A stretch of 64,000 nucleotides of DNA, from contig CALPMT020000013.1 in assembly GCA_943324745.2 (NCBI GenBank), positions 1 through 64,000 of the forward strand, in the 5' to 3' direction. The translations under genes and the position numbers were made by a program. The stretch's first letter is position 1; every line of letters starts with the position of its first letter. Shown piece by piece: positions 18,637 through 27,868 of the stretch. The notes under the pieces were generated by a model, which saw only the letters and a program-made list of their open reading frames with translations, ran no database searches and was not told where the DNA came from. Source of the DNA: Chitinophaga pinensis. Its GTDB lineage: Bacteria; Bacteroidota; Bacteroidia; Flavobacteriales_D; Crocinitomicaceae.

Positions 18637-21600
18637 ATGAAGTATTGTGTCGTTTTTTGTTTCATTACGATAGTTAGTTTTATTGGACTAACTCAAGCAC
18701 CGAATGCTGATTTTTCAACTACCACTACGAAAGTTTGTGTAGGTACTTCGGTTAGTTTTACAAATTCTTCTACAGCAGGAAATTCTCCCATACAACTATC
18801 TTCTTGGGATTTTGGAGATGGAAATACTGCTTCTGTTTCAGGGACAAGTGGTTCAGATCATATCTATACCACACCTGGTATATATACCGTTGAATTATTA
18901 GTTATTTCTAAGAGTAGCGTAACAGGAACAAAAAAGAAGTCAAATTATATAGAAGTTTTAGCATTACCAAAAGCTGATTTTGAGTTTTCAGGTAATAAAT
19001 GTAGTATACCCGCTACTATTGCGATTATTAACAAATCTTCTTCAGGTTCTGGATACACTTATAATTGGAATTTTGGGAATGGTCAAACGAGTACTTCTAA
19101 CTCACCTACACCAGTAATTTACAATACTTCTGGTTCATTTTCAGTTTCCTTGACTTTGTCAAATAATTATCCAGGTTGCTCAAGTTCTACAGGTAACTTA
19201 ATCAAATCAGTTACAATTTATGATTTTAATGGCATAGTGACTGGTCCAAATGTTATTTGTGCCAAATCATCAGCTTCCCTAGTTGTAAAGCCAAACCGAA
19301 AAGTAGATAGTTATTCTTGGGATTTCGGAAATCAAACAACAGGCGGAAACAATGATACGATGTCAGGTTATTTCAAAAAAGCCGGGAATTATATGGTAGA
19401 AGTAACTATGGTTGATAATTCTATAAATTGCCAGGCAAAATCATACTATAAAATTCAAGTTAAACCTTTACCAGCTCCATCATTTTCTGTTGATAAGATT
19501 AAAGTCTGTCCAACATTTCCTGTTCAGTTTACGAATACTTCTACAGAAGGGACAAATTTCGAATGGAATTTTGGTAATGGGAGTTATTCAGGTAAAAATC
19601 CACCATCAATAACCTACAGTAAAGAAGGAGATTATACGGTTAGTTTAACTTGTAAAGGAACAAACGGATGTACAGGAACCACTGAAATTGAGAAATATGT
19701 ATTGGTACATAATCCACACCCTAAAATTTCAGCAGATAAAGTCAAAGGATGTTCTATACTCTCATCTCAATTTTCTGATTCCTCCAAGATGTCAGATGTG
19801 AATAATCCAATTGTTAAATGGGAATGGGATTTAGGTAATGGTCAGACATTTGTTGGTAAAACACCTCCAAAACAAGTTTATGATATTGGTAAATATGATG
19901 TTAAGTTGAAATTAACAACTTTACTAAATTGTGTAAATGATACAGTATTTAAGTATTTTATCAAAGTTGGCCGTATCGATAAAAAGAATTTCACAGTACA
20001 GCCTAATGCAGAATGTATGAAAACTCCAATTCAATTTACAGATGCAAGTACACTTTTAGCTCCACATACTGCTGATGAAGTAACTTATTATTGGGATTTT
20101 GGAGATGGAGTAAAAAAAACAGAATTTAATCCTAAACATTCATACAACCTTGATACAGGATTTTTTAATGTTAAATTAAAAATTGATTTTAGAGGTTGTA
20201 TTGATTCATTAACGCTACCGAACGTTGTATATATCAAACCTTCATTGGCTAGGTTTGATGTTCAAAAATTGTACTGTAATCCTGTCATGAATGTAAATGT
20301 TGTTTTTAATGATCATTCAAAATCTCGAAAATCAGATAATGTATCTGTACATTGGGCTTTTGGTGATGGAAAAACAACTACGATATCAAAAGTGAATATG
20401 AATGCTATTGCTTTAGGATCATCATCTTCTGTTTTTTCAGATTATGGAGATTATAAAGCCATACAAACAGTTACTAATCATACTACAGGATGTGTAGATA
20501 CTGCAATTCGAGAATTTCATATTTCTTGGGTCAAGCCAAATTTTACGATGGATCGTGATTCCATTTGTCAGTTATCTGAAATTGGTTTTTATGATAATAG
20601 TACCTCTTTTTTAAAACATCCATTGAATACATGGGTATTTAATACGGGAGATGGAGGACAAGTTTCTGGTCAAAAACCCAAATATGTATATCAAAAAGGA
20701 GGTAGATTTGAGGTGGGTTTAACAACTACTAATTCGGTGGGCTGTTTTGATAAAAAAGATTTTGATAGTTTAACTGTATTAACACTTCCTAAAGCAGATG
20801 TAGTTTCAGATAAGAAGATAGCATGTGAAGGAGATACGATTACCTATAAAAATATTTCTTACGTTCAGAAAAATGGAGTACCCATGAAAACTTTTCTATG
20901 GAAATTTGATTATTCTAAAAAGCAAGATTCTACCTTTAAGTTAAATGAATCAAAATATTTACCTTATGTATCTGTTGGGGTTTATAATACGTATTTACAG
21001 GTAAGAGATAAGTTTGGTTGTAAATCGTTTGTGGATACTGCAAAAATTGAAATTACAAAACCAAGTTCTGAGTATGTATATAAACCGATTGTTTGTCAGA
21101 ATGAGTTTTTTACGACTTATTGTAAAAATTTTGTAGCAGGGACTCAAAATACATGGATTATTGATAATAATCAGGTGTTGAATAATAAGGATACGTTAAC
21201 ATATTCTTTTCAAGATAAATCGAGTGAAACTTCTGTTAAACATACTATTTCGATGTATTCCATAGATAAAAATGGATGTAGAAATAAAAAAGACAATATA
21301 ATTACAGTGTCTTTACCAAAAGCAAACATATCTAGTCATTTAACGAGTCAACTAGATAATAACATGAATGAAAAAGGAGAGTTTAAATGTCCACCGATCC
21401 AAGGAAAATATCAAGATATAACAGCTTCAATAGGAAAAATTGATTCTTCTTTTTGGAGTTTTGGTTTAGGAAAGAAGTCAATCATACAGTCACCAACTAT
21501 AAATTATCTTTTTCCAGGATCTTATTCAGTTTCATTAAAATCGAAAGACGAATACGGGTGTGTAAGTGATACAACACTTGTTGATTTTTTGACAATTTTA

Positions 21601-22395
21601 GGTCCAAAAGCTATTTCAACTTGGAGTAGTATGGGAGATATTTGTGGTCAGAACTATGCATTTAAATTATCAAAATTAGAAAATGTTTCCTCAATATTTT
21701 GGACATTAGATGATAAAACTTTTGTTGCTGATTCATTAACATTTAAACATTCCTATCAAAACATTCAAAAGTTTGGCCCCACTGTCACCTTAAAAGATCC
21801 AGAAGGATGTAAAGTAGTATATCCATTAGATACGATTACAATTCCTGATAAAGGGATTAAAGCCTCTTTTGAAATAGAAAACCCAACGATTAAAATAGGT
21901 GAGAGTGCTATTTATAAAGATTTTTCAACGCCTAAAAATCAATTGAAATCTTGGGATTGGAAGTTAGGAGATGGAGATTCGATTCATACTATACAAAACC
22001 AAATAGTTAGTAAGAAATACATTATTGGCGGGTCAAAAGAAATTGTTTTAACGATCAAGGATATTAATGGATGTTCAGATCAAGATGTACGCACTATTTT
22101 TGTGATTGATGATTATGATGTGCCGAATGTTTTTACTCCGAATGGTGATGGTGTCAATGATTATTTAGTATTGTTTGATGAAATATTTACTAATTATACC
22201 ATTAGTATTTTTAATCGATGGGGAAATATGATCTATTTTGCAAATGATCAAAAAGGAAAATTACTTTGGGATGGAACAAATGGAAAAAATAAACTAATGG
22301 AAGATGGAGTTTATTTTTATAAGTTGCAAGGTACGTTCTTGGATGGTATTACTTATAGTAAGTCCGGAAGTGTAAGTATATTTAGTAAAGACTAG
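18637..22395 (+). CDS. PKD-repeat surface protein with type IX (gliding-type) C-terminal domain
   Basis: Secreted 1252-residue protein. A signal peptide (about 1-20, ending LTQA) is followed by about ten PKD-like repeats marked by variants of WDFGDG (SWDFGDGN, YNWNFGNG, FEWNFGNG, WEWDLGNG, YYWDFGDG, VHWAFGDG and others), each with conserved Cys pairs. The C-terminal type B sorting domain reads VPNVFTPNGDGVNDYL, ISIFNRWGNMIYF and DGVYFYKL, so export by the type IX system and surface attachment are expected. The last codon overlaps the convergent M20 gene by 4 bp. Ligand and role are unknown; adhesion or polymer binding is likely. Confidence 0.92.
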   Translation: MKYCVVFCFITIVSFIGLTQAPNADFSTTTTKVCVGTSVSFTNSSTAGNSPIQLSSWDFGDGNTASVSGTSGSDHIYTTPGIYTVELLVISKSSVTGTKKKSNYIEVLALPKADFEFSGNKCSIPATIAIINKSSSGSGYTYNWNFGNGQTSTSNSPTPVIYNTSGSFSVSLTLSNNYPGCSSSTGNLIKSVTIYDFNGIVTGPNVICAKSSASLVVKPNRKVDSYSWDFGNQTTGGNNDTMSGYFKKAGNYMVEVTMVDNSINCQAKSYYKIQVKPLPAPSFSVDKIKVCPTFPVQFTNTSTEGTNFEWNFGNGSYSGKNPPSITYSKEGDYTVSLTCKGTNGCTGTTEIEKYVLVHNPHPKISADKVKGCSILSSQFSDSSKMSDVNNPIVKWEWDLGNGQTFVGKTPPKQVYDIGKYDVKLKLTTLLNCVNDTVFKYFIKVGRIDKKNFTVQPNAECMKTPIQFTDASTLLAPHTADEVTYYWDFGDGVKKTEFNPKHSYNLDTGFFNVKLKIDFRGCIDSLTLPNVVYIKPSLARFDVQKLYCNPVMNVNVVFNDHSKSRKSDNVSVHWAFGDGKTTTISKVNMNAIALGSSSSVFSDYGDYKAIQTVTNHTTGCVDTAIREFHISWVKPNFTMDRDSICQLSEIGFYDNSTSFLKHPLNTWVFNTGDGGQVSGQKPKYVYQKGGRFEVGLTTTNSVGCFDKKDFDSLTVLTLPKADVVSDKKIACEGDTITYKNISYVQKNGVPMKTFLWKFDYSKKQDSTFKLNESKYLPYVSVGVYNTYLQVRDKFGCKSFVDTAKIEITKPSSEYVYKPIVCQNEFFTTYCKNFVAGTQNTWIIDNNQVLNNKDTLTYSFQDKSSETSVKHTISMYSIDKNGCRNKKDNIITVSLPKANISSHLTSQLDNNMNEKGEFKCPPIQGKYQDITASIGKIDSSFWSFGLGKKSIIQSPTINYLFPGSYSVSLKSKDEYGCVSDTTLVDFLTILGPKAISTWSSMGDICGQNYAFKLSKLENVSSIFWTLDDKTFVADSLTFKHSYQNIQKFGPTVTLKDPEGCKVVYPLDTITIPDKGIKASFEIENPTIKIGESAIYKDFSTPKNQLKSWDWKLGDGDSIHTIQNQIVSKKYIIGGSKEIVLTIKDINGCSDQDVRTIFVIDDYDVPNVFTPNGDGVNDYLVLFDEIFTNYTISIFNRWGNMIYFANDQKGKLLWDGTNGKNKLMEDGVYFYKLQGTFLDGITYSKSGSVSIFSKD

Positions 22396-23579
22396 TCGAA
22401 CACAGCCAAGCATAAGGTTTGCATACCAATTATTAAAGCGTTTTTATCGATGTCAAAACGAGGGTGGTGAACTCCAAAAGTGATACCTTTTTCAATATTT
22501 CCTACACCTAATCTTACAAAGCAAACAGGTATTTCTTGCGAATAAAAAGCAAAATCTTCTGAAGTTAAACGGATTGGAAGATCTTCTACTTGATTCCTAC
22601 CTAAAAACAGTTCACTTTTGTGTTTAAGTTTTTGTGTTAATTCTTCATTGTTAAAAAGACATGGGTAACCCCGGCTTATTTCAACATCTATAGTTCCTCC
22701 AAAAGTGTTCGCAATTGAGGTTGCTTGTTGTTTAATAAGTTCCAAAGCTTTTTCTCTCCACGTTTCATCCATGGTCCTGAATGTTCCTTTTAAATATACT
22801 TTAGAAGGAATAACGTTTGTAGCGCCTAAGCCTTCGAAATGACCAAATGAAAGTACACATGGAGTTTTTGGGTCGCAGGAACGACTCACAATTTGTTGTA
22901 GTGAATTTACGATATTGGCACCTATCATAATTGGGTCGATACATTGATGAGGCATTGCACCATGTCCACCTTTACCATTGATCGTCATATAGATTTCATC
23001 GCAGGATGCCATGTAAATTCCTTCTTTGAAACCAATTTTCCCAGTCTCCATCTCAGGAAATACATGCAAGGCATACATTTTGGAAACTGTAGGATTTTTT
23101 AATATGCCTTCTTGAATTAGTATTGATGCACCTCCTGGGTTTTTTTCTTCACCTGGTTGAAAAATTAATTTTATAGGGTTCGGTAATTCATTTCTTATCG
23201 CCAAAAGAATTTCAGCGGCTCCTAACAAAACACTAGTATGCACATCATGACCACACGCATGCATTTTACCTTCTATGATTGATTTATAAGGAACATTGTT
23301 TTCTTCTTGTATTGGGAGAGCATCTAAATCAGCCCGAAGTCCGATAAAAGTATCATTTAAAGAGTGATGATCTCCCATGATTAATCCAACAACACCTGTA
23401 TTTCCTATTTTTTGATTGGTTACACCTAATTCAGTAAGTTTAGAACTAACAAAATTAGAAGTTTCAAATTCTTCAAATGATAATTCAGGATGTGCGTGAA
23501 GGTGCTCACGATAACTGTTGATTTTATCTAATAATTCAACAGATTTCTCTCGAATACATGCTTGGATTTCCATACTCAT
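22392..23579 (-). CDS. M20 family amidohydrolase
   Basis: Metal-dependent amidohydrolase (395 aa) of the M20D group, which contains hippurate hydrolase, N-acyl-amino-acid amidohydrolases and IAA-amino-acid hydrolases. Visible ligand motifs are HACGHDVH (Cys and His), GEEKNPGGA (catalytic and metal-binding Glu), ALHVFPEM and the C-terminal HHPRFDID. The dimerisation domain lies at about 185-300, starting near INGKGGHGAMPHQ. There is no signal peptide, so it is cytoplasmic. It overlaps the next minus-strand gene (TauE-like) by 4 bp, so they form an operon. The exact substrate cannot be read from the sequence. Confidence 0.9.
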   Translation of the reverse strand: MSMEIQACIREKSVELLDKINSYREHLHAHPELSFEEFETSNFVSSKLTELGVTNQKIGNTGVVGLIMGDHHSLNDTFIGLRADLDALPIQEENNVPYKSIIEGKMHACGHDVHTSVLLGAAEILLAIRNELPNPIKLIFQPGEEKNPGGASILIQEGILKNPTVSKMYALHVFPEMETGKIGFKEGIYMASCDEIYMTINGKGGHGAMPHQCIDPIMIGANIVNSLQQIVSRSCDPKTPCVLSFGHFEGLGATNVIPSKVYLKGTFRTMDETWREKALELIKQQATSIANTFGGTIDVEISRGYPCLFNNEELTQKLKHKSELFLGRNQVEDLPIRLTSEDFAFYSQEIPVCFVRLGVGNIEKGITFGVHHPRFDIDKNALIIGMQTLCLAVFD

Positions 23580-23968
23580 TGCTTAATTGAATTATAACCT
23601 GATAGAATCATTTTGATAGAAATATAAATCATGATAATTCCAAAAACTAGTTTTACGATGCCTGGATGTAATTTCAAGGAAATTTTAGATCCAAAATATC
23701 CTCCAATTATAAATGCCAAAGCGATAATTCCGCCGTACCACCAATTAATATTTCCAGCTTTATGATAATTCATGACTGCTAATATTCCAATAGGAGGAAG
23801 CATTAGTAAAAGGCTTGTACCCTGTGCTTGATGTTGCGTCAATCCCATGAAATAAACTAATGCAGGTACAATAACTATTCCTCCACCTACACCGATGAAT
23901 CCACTAATCATGCCTGCTAATACTCCGATAGCTAGCAGAATTAATATTTCGTTAAGAGTTAAATTCAT
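23576..23968 (-). CDS. Half-size TauE/SafE (TSUP) membrane protein
   Basis: Small integral membrane protein of the sulfite exporter TauE/SafE family, about 130 aa with four transmembrane segments. This is one half of the usual eight-helix protein, so it probably works as a dimer. The family signature GFIGVGGGIVIVPALVYFMG is present near the N-terminus. I choose the Met at 23968 (MNLTLNEI). An upstream in-frame Met at 24040 would add 24 hydrophilic residues that run into the heptanucleotide repeats. It exports small organic or sulfur-containing anions in known members; the substrate here is unknown. Confidence 0.8.
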   Translation of the reverse strand: MNLTLNEILILLAIGVLAGMISGFIGVGGGIVIVPALVYFMGLTQHQAQGTSLLLMLPPIGILAVMNYHKAGNINWWYGGIIALAFIIGGYFGSKISLKLHPGIVKLVFGIIMIYISIKMILSGYNSIKQ

Positions 23969-24020
23969 TTTATTGAAATTCATATTTTTAGTCGAAAGTA
24001 TAAAGTTAAAAGTTTTTATT

Positions 24021-24143
24021 AGACTCATGACTACAAACACTAGACATTAGATTTTGATCTTAAATAATTGATTCTAATTTTAGTCTAAAGTCTCATGTCT
24101 CATGCTCATGTCTCATGTCTGAGGTCTCATGTCTGAGGTCTCA
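24021..24143. repeat. Heptanucleotide palindrome with no gene inside
   Basis: The left arm (24021-24060) carries AGAC-type heptads such as agactca and agacatt. The right arm (24081-24143) carries about eight GTCT-type heptads such as aagtctc, atgtctc, atgtctg and aggtctc. The inner parts pair imperfectly (14 of 19 bases by hand). Only about 20 AT-rich bases separate the arms. Confidence 0.75.
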
Positions 24144-25133
24144 TTCAATTAATAAATTACACCCACGTATGTCCGCATTATCAAATCTACCTAATAATTG
24201 AAATGAATTCCCTATTATTTTCCCTAAGTCTTGGGTGGCAATGAAAGAACAGGAGTATAGGTTAGCTAAATCTATCACATTAATTCCACCTGATTTTCCT
24301 TTTTCTTCATAACTCAATGCGTCATTCACATCTCGAACAAGGATTTTCATCCATGGAGGAGAGGTGAACAGTCCATATTTATCACTATAAGCTTGAGATA
24401 ATAATTCACTCATACCGTATTCCGAAGCAATATAATCAACATTGAATCCTTTTTTTAGTTCCGCATGAAGTTCTTCTTTCGTTAATTCTTTTCGACGACC
24501 CTTCATTCCGCCTGTTTCTATAATTATTGCTTCGGATAAATCGGGTTCTAATTCTGCTAAATCAAGAAGTGCATAACTTACTCCAAAGATTATTACTTTT
24601 TTACCCTGATTTAAAGCTAACTTGTAGGTTTCGTTGATTTTGGTTAGATCGTTTAAATAAAATCCTGACAGTTGATTATTACTTAATTGAATTAATCGAT
24701 TGACCATTAACACCAAGCTTGATTCTCCTTGTTCGATGTAATTAGGTAAGAGTGCTATTATAACTTGATTCTCAGGATTTCCTAATTGATTTCTAAAGGT
24801 TTGTTCAAAAGATTGTTCATACAATTTTAAAGATTCAACGTAGTGTTGACTGCGATTTCCACCAGTACCACTACTTTTGAAAAGAATTTCAACTTCTTTA
24901 GCATAACATCTAACTTCATGTGTTTTGAAAAATGAAATTGGTAAAAATGGGATTTCAGATAACTTTTGAGGTTTTTTTTTACCTAGATGATCTACAAATT
25001 GTTTATAAATAGGATTGCTTTTGTATTGATAATGAAATACATCAAGTGCAGTTTCTTCAAAAGTTGAAGATGTTACAGAAAAAATTTTATTTTCCAATTT
25101 GATATAGATATTCAGGAGCGAAATCCGCACCAT
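24141..25133 (-). CDS. LuxE/PaaK-like acyl-activating family protein
   Basis: Protein of about 330 aa resembling the LuxE acyl-protein synthetase family, a branch of the ANL adenylate-forming enzymes. Seen: FKSSGTGG near residue 85 (the phosphate-binding loop), a central ETGGMKGRR segment, EYGMSELLSQAY and a C-terminal LGRFDNADIRGCN. This predicts ATP-dependent activation of a carboxylate, but the acid and acceptor are unknown and there are no lux genes nearby. The start is uncertain: the Met at 25133 overlaps DUF2442 by 47 bp, while a TTG at 25097 falls just before the DUF2442 stop. Confidence 0.75.
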   Translation of the reverse strand: MVRISLLNIYIKLENKIFSVTSSTFEETALDVFHYQYKSNPIYKQFVDHLGKKKPQKLSEIPFLPISFFKTHEVRCYAKEVEILFKSSGTGGNRSQHYVESLKLYEQSFEQTFRNQLGNPENQVIIALLPNYIEQGESSLVLMVNRLIQLSNNQLSGFYLNDLTKINETYKLALNQGKKVIIFGVSYALLDLAELEPDLSEAIIIETGGMKGRRKELTKEELHAELKKGFNVDYIASEYGMSELLSQAYSDKYGLFTSPPWMKILVRDVNDALSYEEKGKSGGINVIDLANLYSCSFIATQDLGKIIGNSFQLLGRFDNADIRGCNLLIE

Positions 25134-25320
25134 TATGCCATGCTATTGTATTATTTTTTATTGAAAAATTTTTAAAATAATTTACATCTTTTAAAGGTTC
25201 AAAAATCGAACCTGATAATTCATTTTGAAAATCAACAATCTTAGTATCTCCTGGATTAAAATTTAATAAGATATTATATTCAGATAAATAATGCGCATTT
25301 ATAATTTCCAAGAACATCAA
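25087..25320 (-). CDS. DUF2442 protein
   Basis: Short protein (77 aa) with the whole DUF2442 fold: an N-terminal strand pair (YLSEYNILLNFNPGDTKIVDF), FEPLKD, then NTIAWHNGADFAPEYLY. DUF2442 genes commonly sit beside DUF4160 genes and the pair has been proposed to be a toxin-antitoxin-like module. Here the DUF4160 partner immediately upstream is decayed (25325-25590), so this is probably an orphan. It may be translated from its first or second Met. Confidence 0.85.
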   Translation of the reverse strand: MMFLEIINAHYLSEYNILLNFNPGDTKIVDFQNELSGSIFEPLKDVNYFKNFSIKNNTIAWHNGADFAPEYLYQIGK

Positions 25321-25324
25321 TGTT

Positions 25325-25590
25325 TTATTTTAAAGGTTCTATTTTATTTAATTTTTCTCCTATTTGAGCTAAATTCCAATCTTCCATTAACTCCTGCTTA
25401 TGAATTTCTAACCAATCGAAAATCATTTTAAGTGCACTTTTTTTGCTTTTCACCTTTAACTATTCATTCTTAAATTGTAATTAATGCTTTAAAGTCTCAA
25501 CACCATACATGAAAATGTGGTGGAGAATGATCTTTGTAATTTATTATTATCATTAACCCATAAAAACGACAAATTTCAGGCTTAAACCAT
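25325..25590 (-). pseudogene. Decayed DUF4160 gene
   Basis: The minus strand still encodes recognisable DUF4160 pieces. PEICRFYGLMIIINYKDH and SPPHFHVW are in one frame, followed by a TGA. FKALITI comes next, then further stops. KMIFDWLEIHKQELMEDWNL, ending in KIEPLK and TAA, lies in another frame. So at least three in-frame stops and one frameshift separate the halves. The piece ends 5 bp before the DUF2442 start, the order expected for a DUF4160-DUF2442 pair. The start codon context (ATG at 25590) is also out of frame with the conserved part. Confidence 0.85.
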
Positions 25591-25616
25591 GTTTTAATAA
25601 ATATATTAAATTTTAA

Positions 25617-26816
25617 TTAATATAAAAAATGATGGTATGGATAGCGTATTTTAAAAATTTCCTTTACTTTTTCGTAAACAATATCCTTAAATTCTTCAAT
25701 ATTTTCTTTGTTTTCAGCTGAGATAAAAACGCAATCTTTGTTATTCATTTTCGACATCCATGTTTTTTTTAATTCTTCTAAGGAAATATTTTCTCTCAGT
25801 GTAGGACTAAGATCATCTTCATCTTTTTGAATATGATTAAATGCATCGATTTTATTAAAAACCACAATGGTTGGTTTTTCAGAATTGTCAATTTCAGCGA
25901 GTGTTTCGTTTACTACTTTAAATTGATCTTCAAAATTTGCATGTGATATATCAAGTACATGTATTAACAGATCTGCTTCTCTTACTTCATCTAACGTAGA
26001 CTTAAAAGATTCGATTAATTGATGAGGAAGTTTACGAATGAAACCAACAGTGTCGGTTAATAAAAAAGGTAAATTTTCGATGACTACTTTTCGGACAGTC
26101 GTGTCTAGCGTGGCAAATAATTTATTTTCAGCAAAAACTTCAGATTTACTAATCATATTCATGATCGTACTTTTACCTACATTGGTATAACCCACAAGTG
26201 CTACTCGTACTAATTGACCACGATTACCTCTTTGTATCGACATTTGTTTATCGATTTCCTGTAATTTTTCTTTCATTAAGGAGATACGCATTTGAATAAC
26301 ACGACGGTCACTTTCTATTTGAGATTCTCCAGGTCCACGAAGTCCAATACCACCTTTTTGTCGTTCAAGGTGGGTCCACATCCTCGTCAGTCGAGGTAGC
26401 ATGTATTGAAGTTGAGCTAATTCAACCTGCGTTTTTGCATGTGAAGTTCGTGCACGACTAGCGAAAATATCTAAAATTAAAATGTTTCTGTCTAAGATTT
26501 TACATTCCAATTCTCGTTCAATGTTTCTTAATTGAGAAGGGGATAGTTCATCATCAAAGATGACCATCTCAATTTTTTCTTTTTTAATGTATTCTTTTAT
26601 TTCCTCTAATTTACCTGTACCAACAAAAGTCTTAGGATTTTGCATAGGTAATTTTTGCAGAAAACGTTTTACGGTAATTGCTCCTGCTGTATGGGCAAGA
26701 AATTCTAATTCGTCAAGGTAATCATTCGCGGTTTCATCGCTCACTTTTTGAGTGACAACTCCAACTAATACACAGATTTCCTCTACATGATCAACAACAA
26801 CGTGTCCTTCTTCCAT
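25617..26816 (-). CDS. hflX: GTPase HflX
   Basis: Ribosome-associated GTPase (399 aa) that splits or rescues stalled ribosomes in known bacteria. The N-terminal HflX domain is at about 1-190 and includes GPGESQIESDRR; the linker helix precedes the G domain. The G domain shows GYTNVGKST (G1), DTTVRKV (switch I), DTVGF (G3), VFNKID (G4) and SAEN (G5). Its ATG overlaps the stop of the upstream cytochrome gene (TAATG), which suggests translational coupling, although a functional link is not obvious. Confidence 0.95.
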   Translation of the reverse strand: MEEGHVVVDHVEEICVLVGVVTQKVSDETANDYLDELEFLAHTAGAITVKRFLQKLPMQNPKTFVGTGKLEEIKEYIKKEKIEMVIFDDELSPSQLRNIERELECKILDRNILILDIFASRARTSHAKTQVELAQLQYMLPRLTRMWTHLERQKGGIGLRGPGESQIESDRRVIQMRISLMKEKLQEIDKQMSIQRGNRGQLVRVALVGYTNVGKSTIMNMISKSEVFAENKLFATLDTTVRKVVIENLPFLLTDTVGFIRKLPHQLIESFKSTLDEVREADLLIHVLDISHANFEDQFKVVNETLAEIDNSEKPTIVVFNKIDAFNHIQKDEDDLSPTLRENISLEELKKTWMSKMNNKDCVFISAENKENIEEFKDIVYEKVKEIFKIRYPYHHFLY

Positions 26817-27151
26817 TAGTTACGTAAGGATTTTACAAATGAAACCAAAGAATCAAATTCGGTTTCAGAATTTATTAAGTCTTTAAAAGGCATCATACCT
26901 TTATCATTTCCATTTTCGATTGTATGCTTAATTTGAAAATCTGTCAGTTTACTAATTTTCAAATTAGCTGCTCCAGAAATACCTTTGGTTCCATCCATTC
27001 CATGGCATGCTTCACAATGAAGTGTGTAGAGTGCTTTAGAATTTACAATCGAATTAGTTTCTTCTTTTACGGTATTATTATCTATACTAGGGCTAGAACA
27101 AGCGATTATAAATAACAAGCTTAGAAGAATACTTCCAATTTTTAGAACCAT
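26816..27151 (-). CDS. Small cytochrome c lipoprotein
   Basis: Exported monohaem cytochrome c (111 aa). A hydrophobic leader ends in FIIACSS (lipobox Cys18), so it is probably membrane-anchored by lipid. The haem site is CEACHG near residue 47, and the axial Met is probably in NDKGMMPF near residue 87. It overlaps the next gene upstream (four-helix membrane protein) by 10 bp, so the two may form an electron-transfer pair. The partner oxidase or reductase is not in the window. Confidence 0.85.
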   Translation of the reverse strand: MVLKIGSILLSLLFIIACSSPSIDNNTVKEETNSIVNSKALYTLHCEACHGMDGTKGISGAANLKISKLTDFQIKHTIENGNDKGMMPFKDLINSETEFDSLVSFVKSLRN

Positions 27152-27576
27152 CCTGCACCTAAATTTCTAAAAGGCCAAGGAATACCAGCTAACAAAAGTA
27201 TTAAACCTATGATGTACCATTTAGCAATCAATTGATGTTTAGAATAGGGCGCTTCTGTTTTCTCAGCTTTTTTACGACCGATAGTAATAACTAATATAGA
27301 AATTACCATCATTAAAATGTGTTCCATTCCGTAAAAACGTAACATTGGTTGTTTCATCCAACCAGTCTCAAATTTTACTTTGTCGCTTATGAAATATAAT
27401 ATTAAACCAATCAATAATTGCGTATGTAAAGAGATCATGGTAAAAAGGTTGATCATTTTGTCTTTTTTCTCATAAAGAGAACTCCCTTTTTTTGAAATAG
27501 CATTGATGATGGCATAGATTAATAATCCTAATGCGACCCAACGTAGACCGGAATGTGCGTGTTTTAAAATTTCCAT
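27142..27576 (-). CDS. Four-helix membrane protein, possibly cytochrome b-like
   Basis: Integral membrane protein (144 aa) with four predicted helices at about 10-28, 45-65, 85-102 and 120-140. Histidines near the membrane (LKHAHSG near the start, SLHTQ, MEHIL) could bind haem, and the neighbouring cytochrome c supports a redox role, but this is inference. It is a Bacteroidota-type protein that I cannot assign to a characterised family. Confidence 0.6.
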   Translation of the reverse strand: MEILKHAHSGLRWVALGLLIYAIINAISKKGSSLYEKKDKMINLFTMISLHTQLLIGLILYFISDKVKFETGWMKQPMLRFYGMEHILMMVISILVITIGRKKAEKTEAPYSKHQLIAKWYIIGLILLLAGIPWPFRNLGAGWF

Positions 27577-27578
27577 GT

Positions 27579-27764
27579 TTATTTTTTAATTGTTTCTAAA
27601 GCTTCAATATCTTCGTCTAATTCCTCCATCTCTTTTTCTAACGCTTTGTCTTCTTCAGACATTTCTACTTTTTTTGGAGTAGCTATTTCGGTTTTTGGAG
27701 CTTCAGAACATGCTGTTAGTACTGAAGAGATTATAATTCCAAGAATAAAAAATATTTTTTTCAT
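27579..27764 (-). CDS. Small charged lipoprotein
   Basis: A 61-residue protein with a clear lipoprotein signal (SSVLTACSE, Cys19). The mature part is short and highly charged, with a probable coiled coil (EEDKALEKEMEELDEDIEALE). It lies 2 bp before the four-helix membrane protein, so it is probably the first gene of the lipoprotein-membrane protein-cytochrome c-hflX run. No function is known. Confidence 0.7.
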   Translation of the reverse strand: MKKIFFILGIIISSVLTACSEAPKTEIATPKKVEMSEEDKALEKEMEELDEDIEALETIKK

Positions 27765-27835
27765 GAGTATAAAATTGTTAGTATAAAATTAAGGTTTTTT
27801 TTGTGAACCGTGTTAGGCATCTAAGAAAAACTATG

Positions 27836-27843
27836 TAATTTTG
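27836..27843 (+). promoter_or_regulatory. Putative -7 element for the superoxide dismutase gene
   Basis: TAATTTTG matches TAnnTTTG and lies 26 bp before the ATG. The -33 position is poor. Confidence 0.45.
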
Positions 27844-27868
27844 AATTCAAATTTTAAAACTAACTATT

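Noticed and set aside
23969-24040. 24-residue extension of the TauE-like protein
   Set aside because: The extension overlaps the AGAC heptads and is hydrophilic; the internal Met at 23968 directly precedes the first helix.
24141-25133. Bioluminescence (lux) function for the LuxE-like gene
   Set aside because: No luxA, luxB, luxC or luxD nearby; LuxE-like proteins in Bacteroidota are common without light production.
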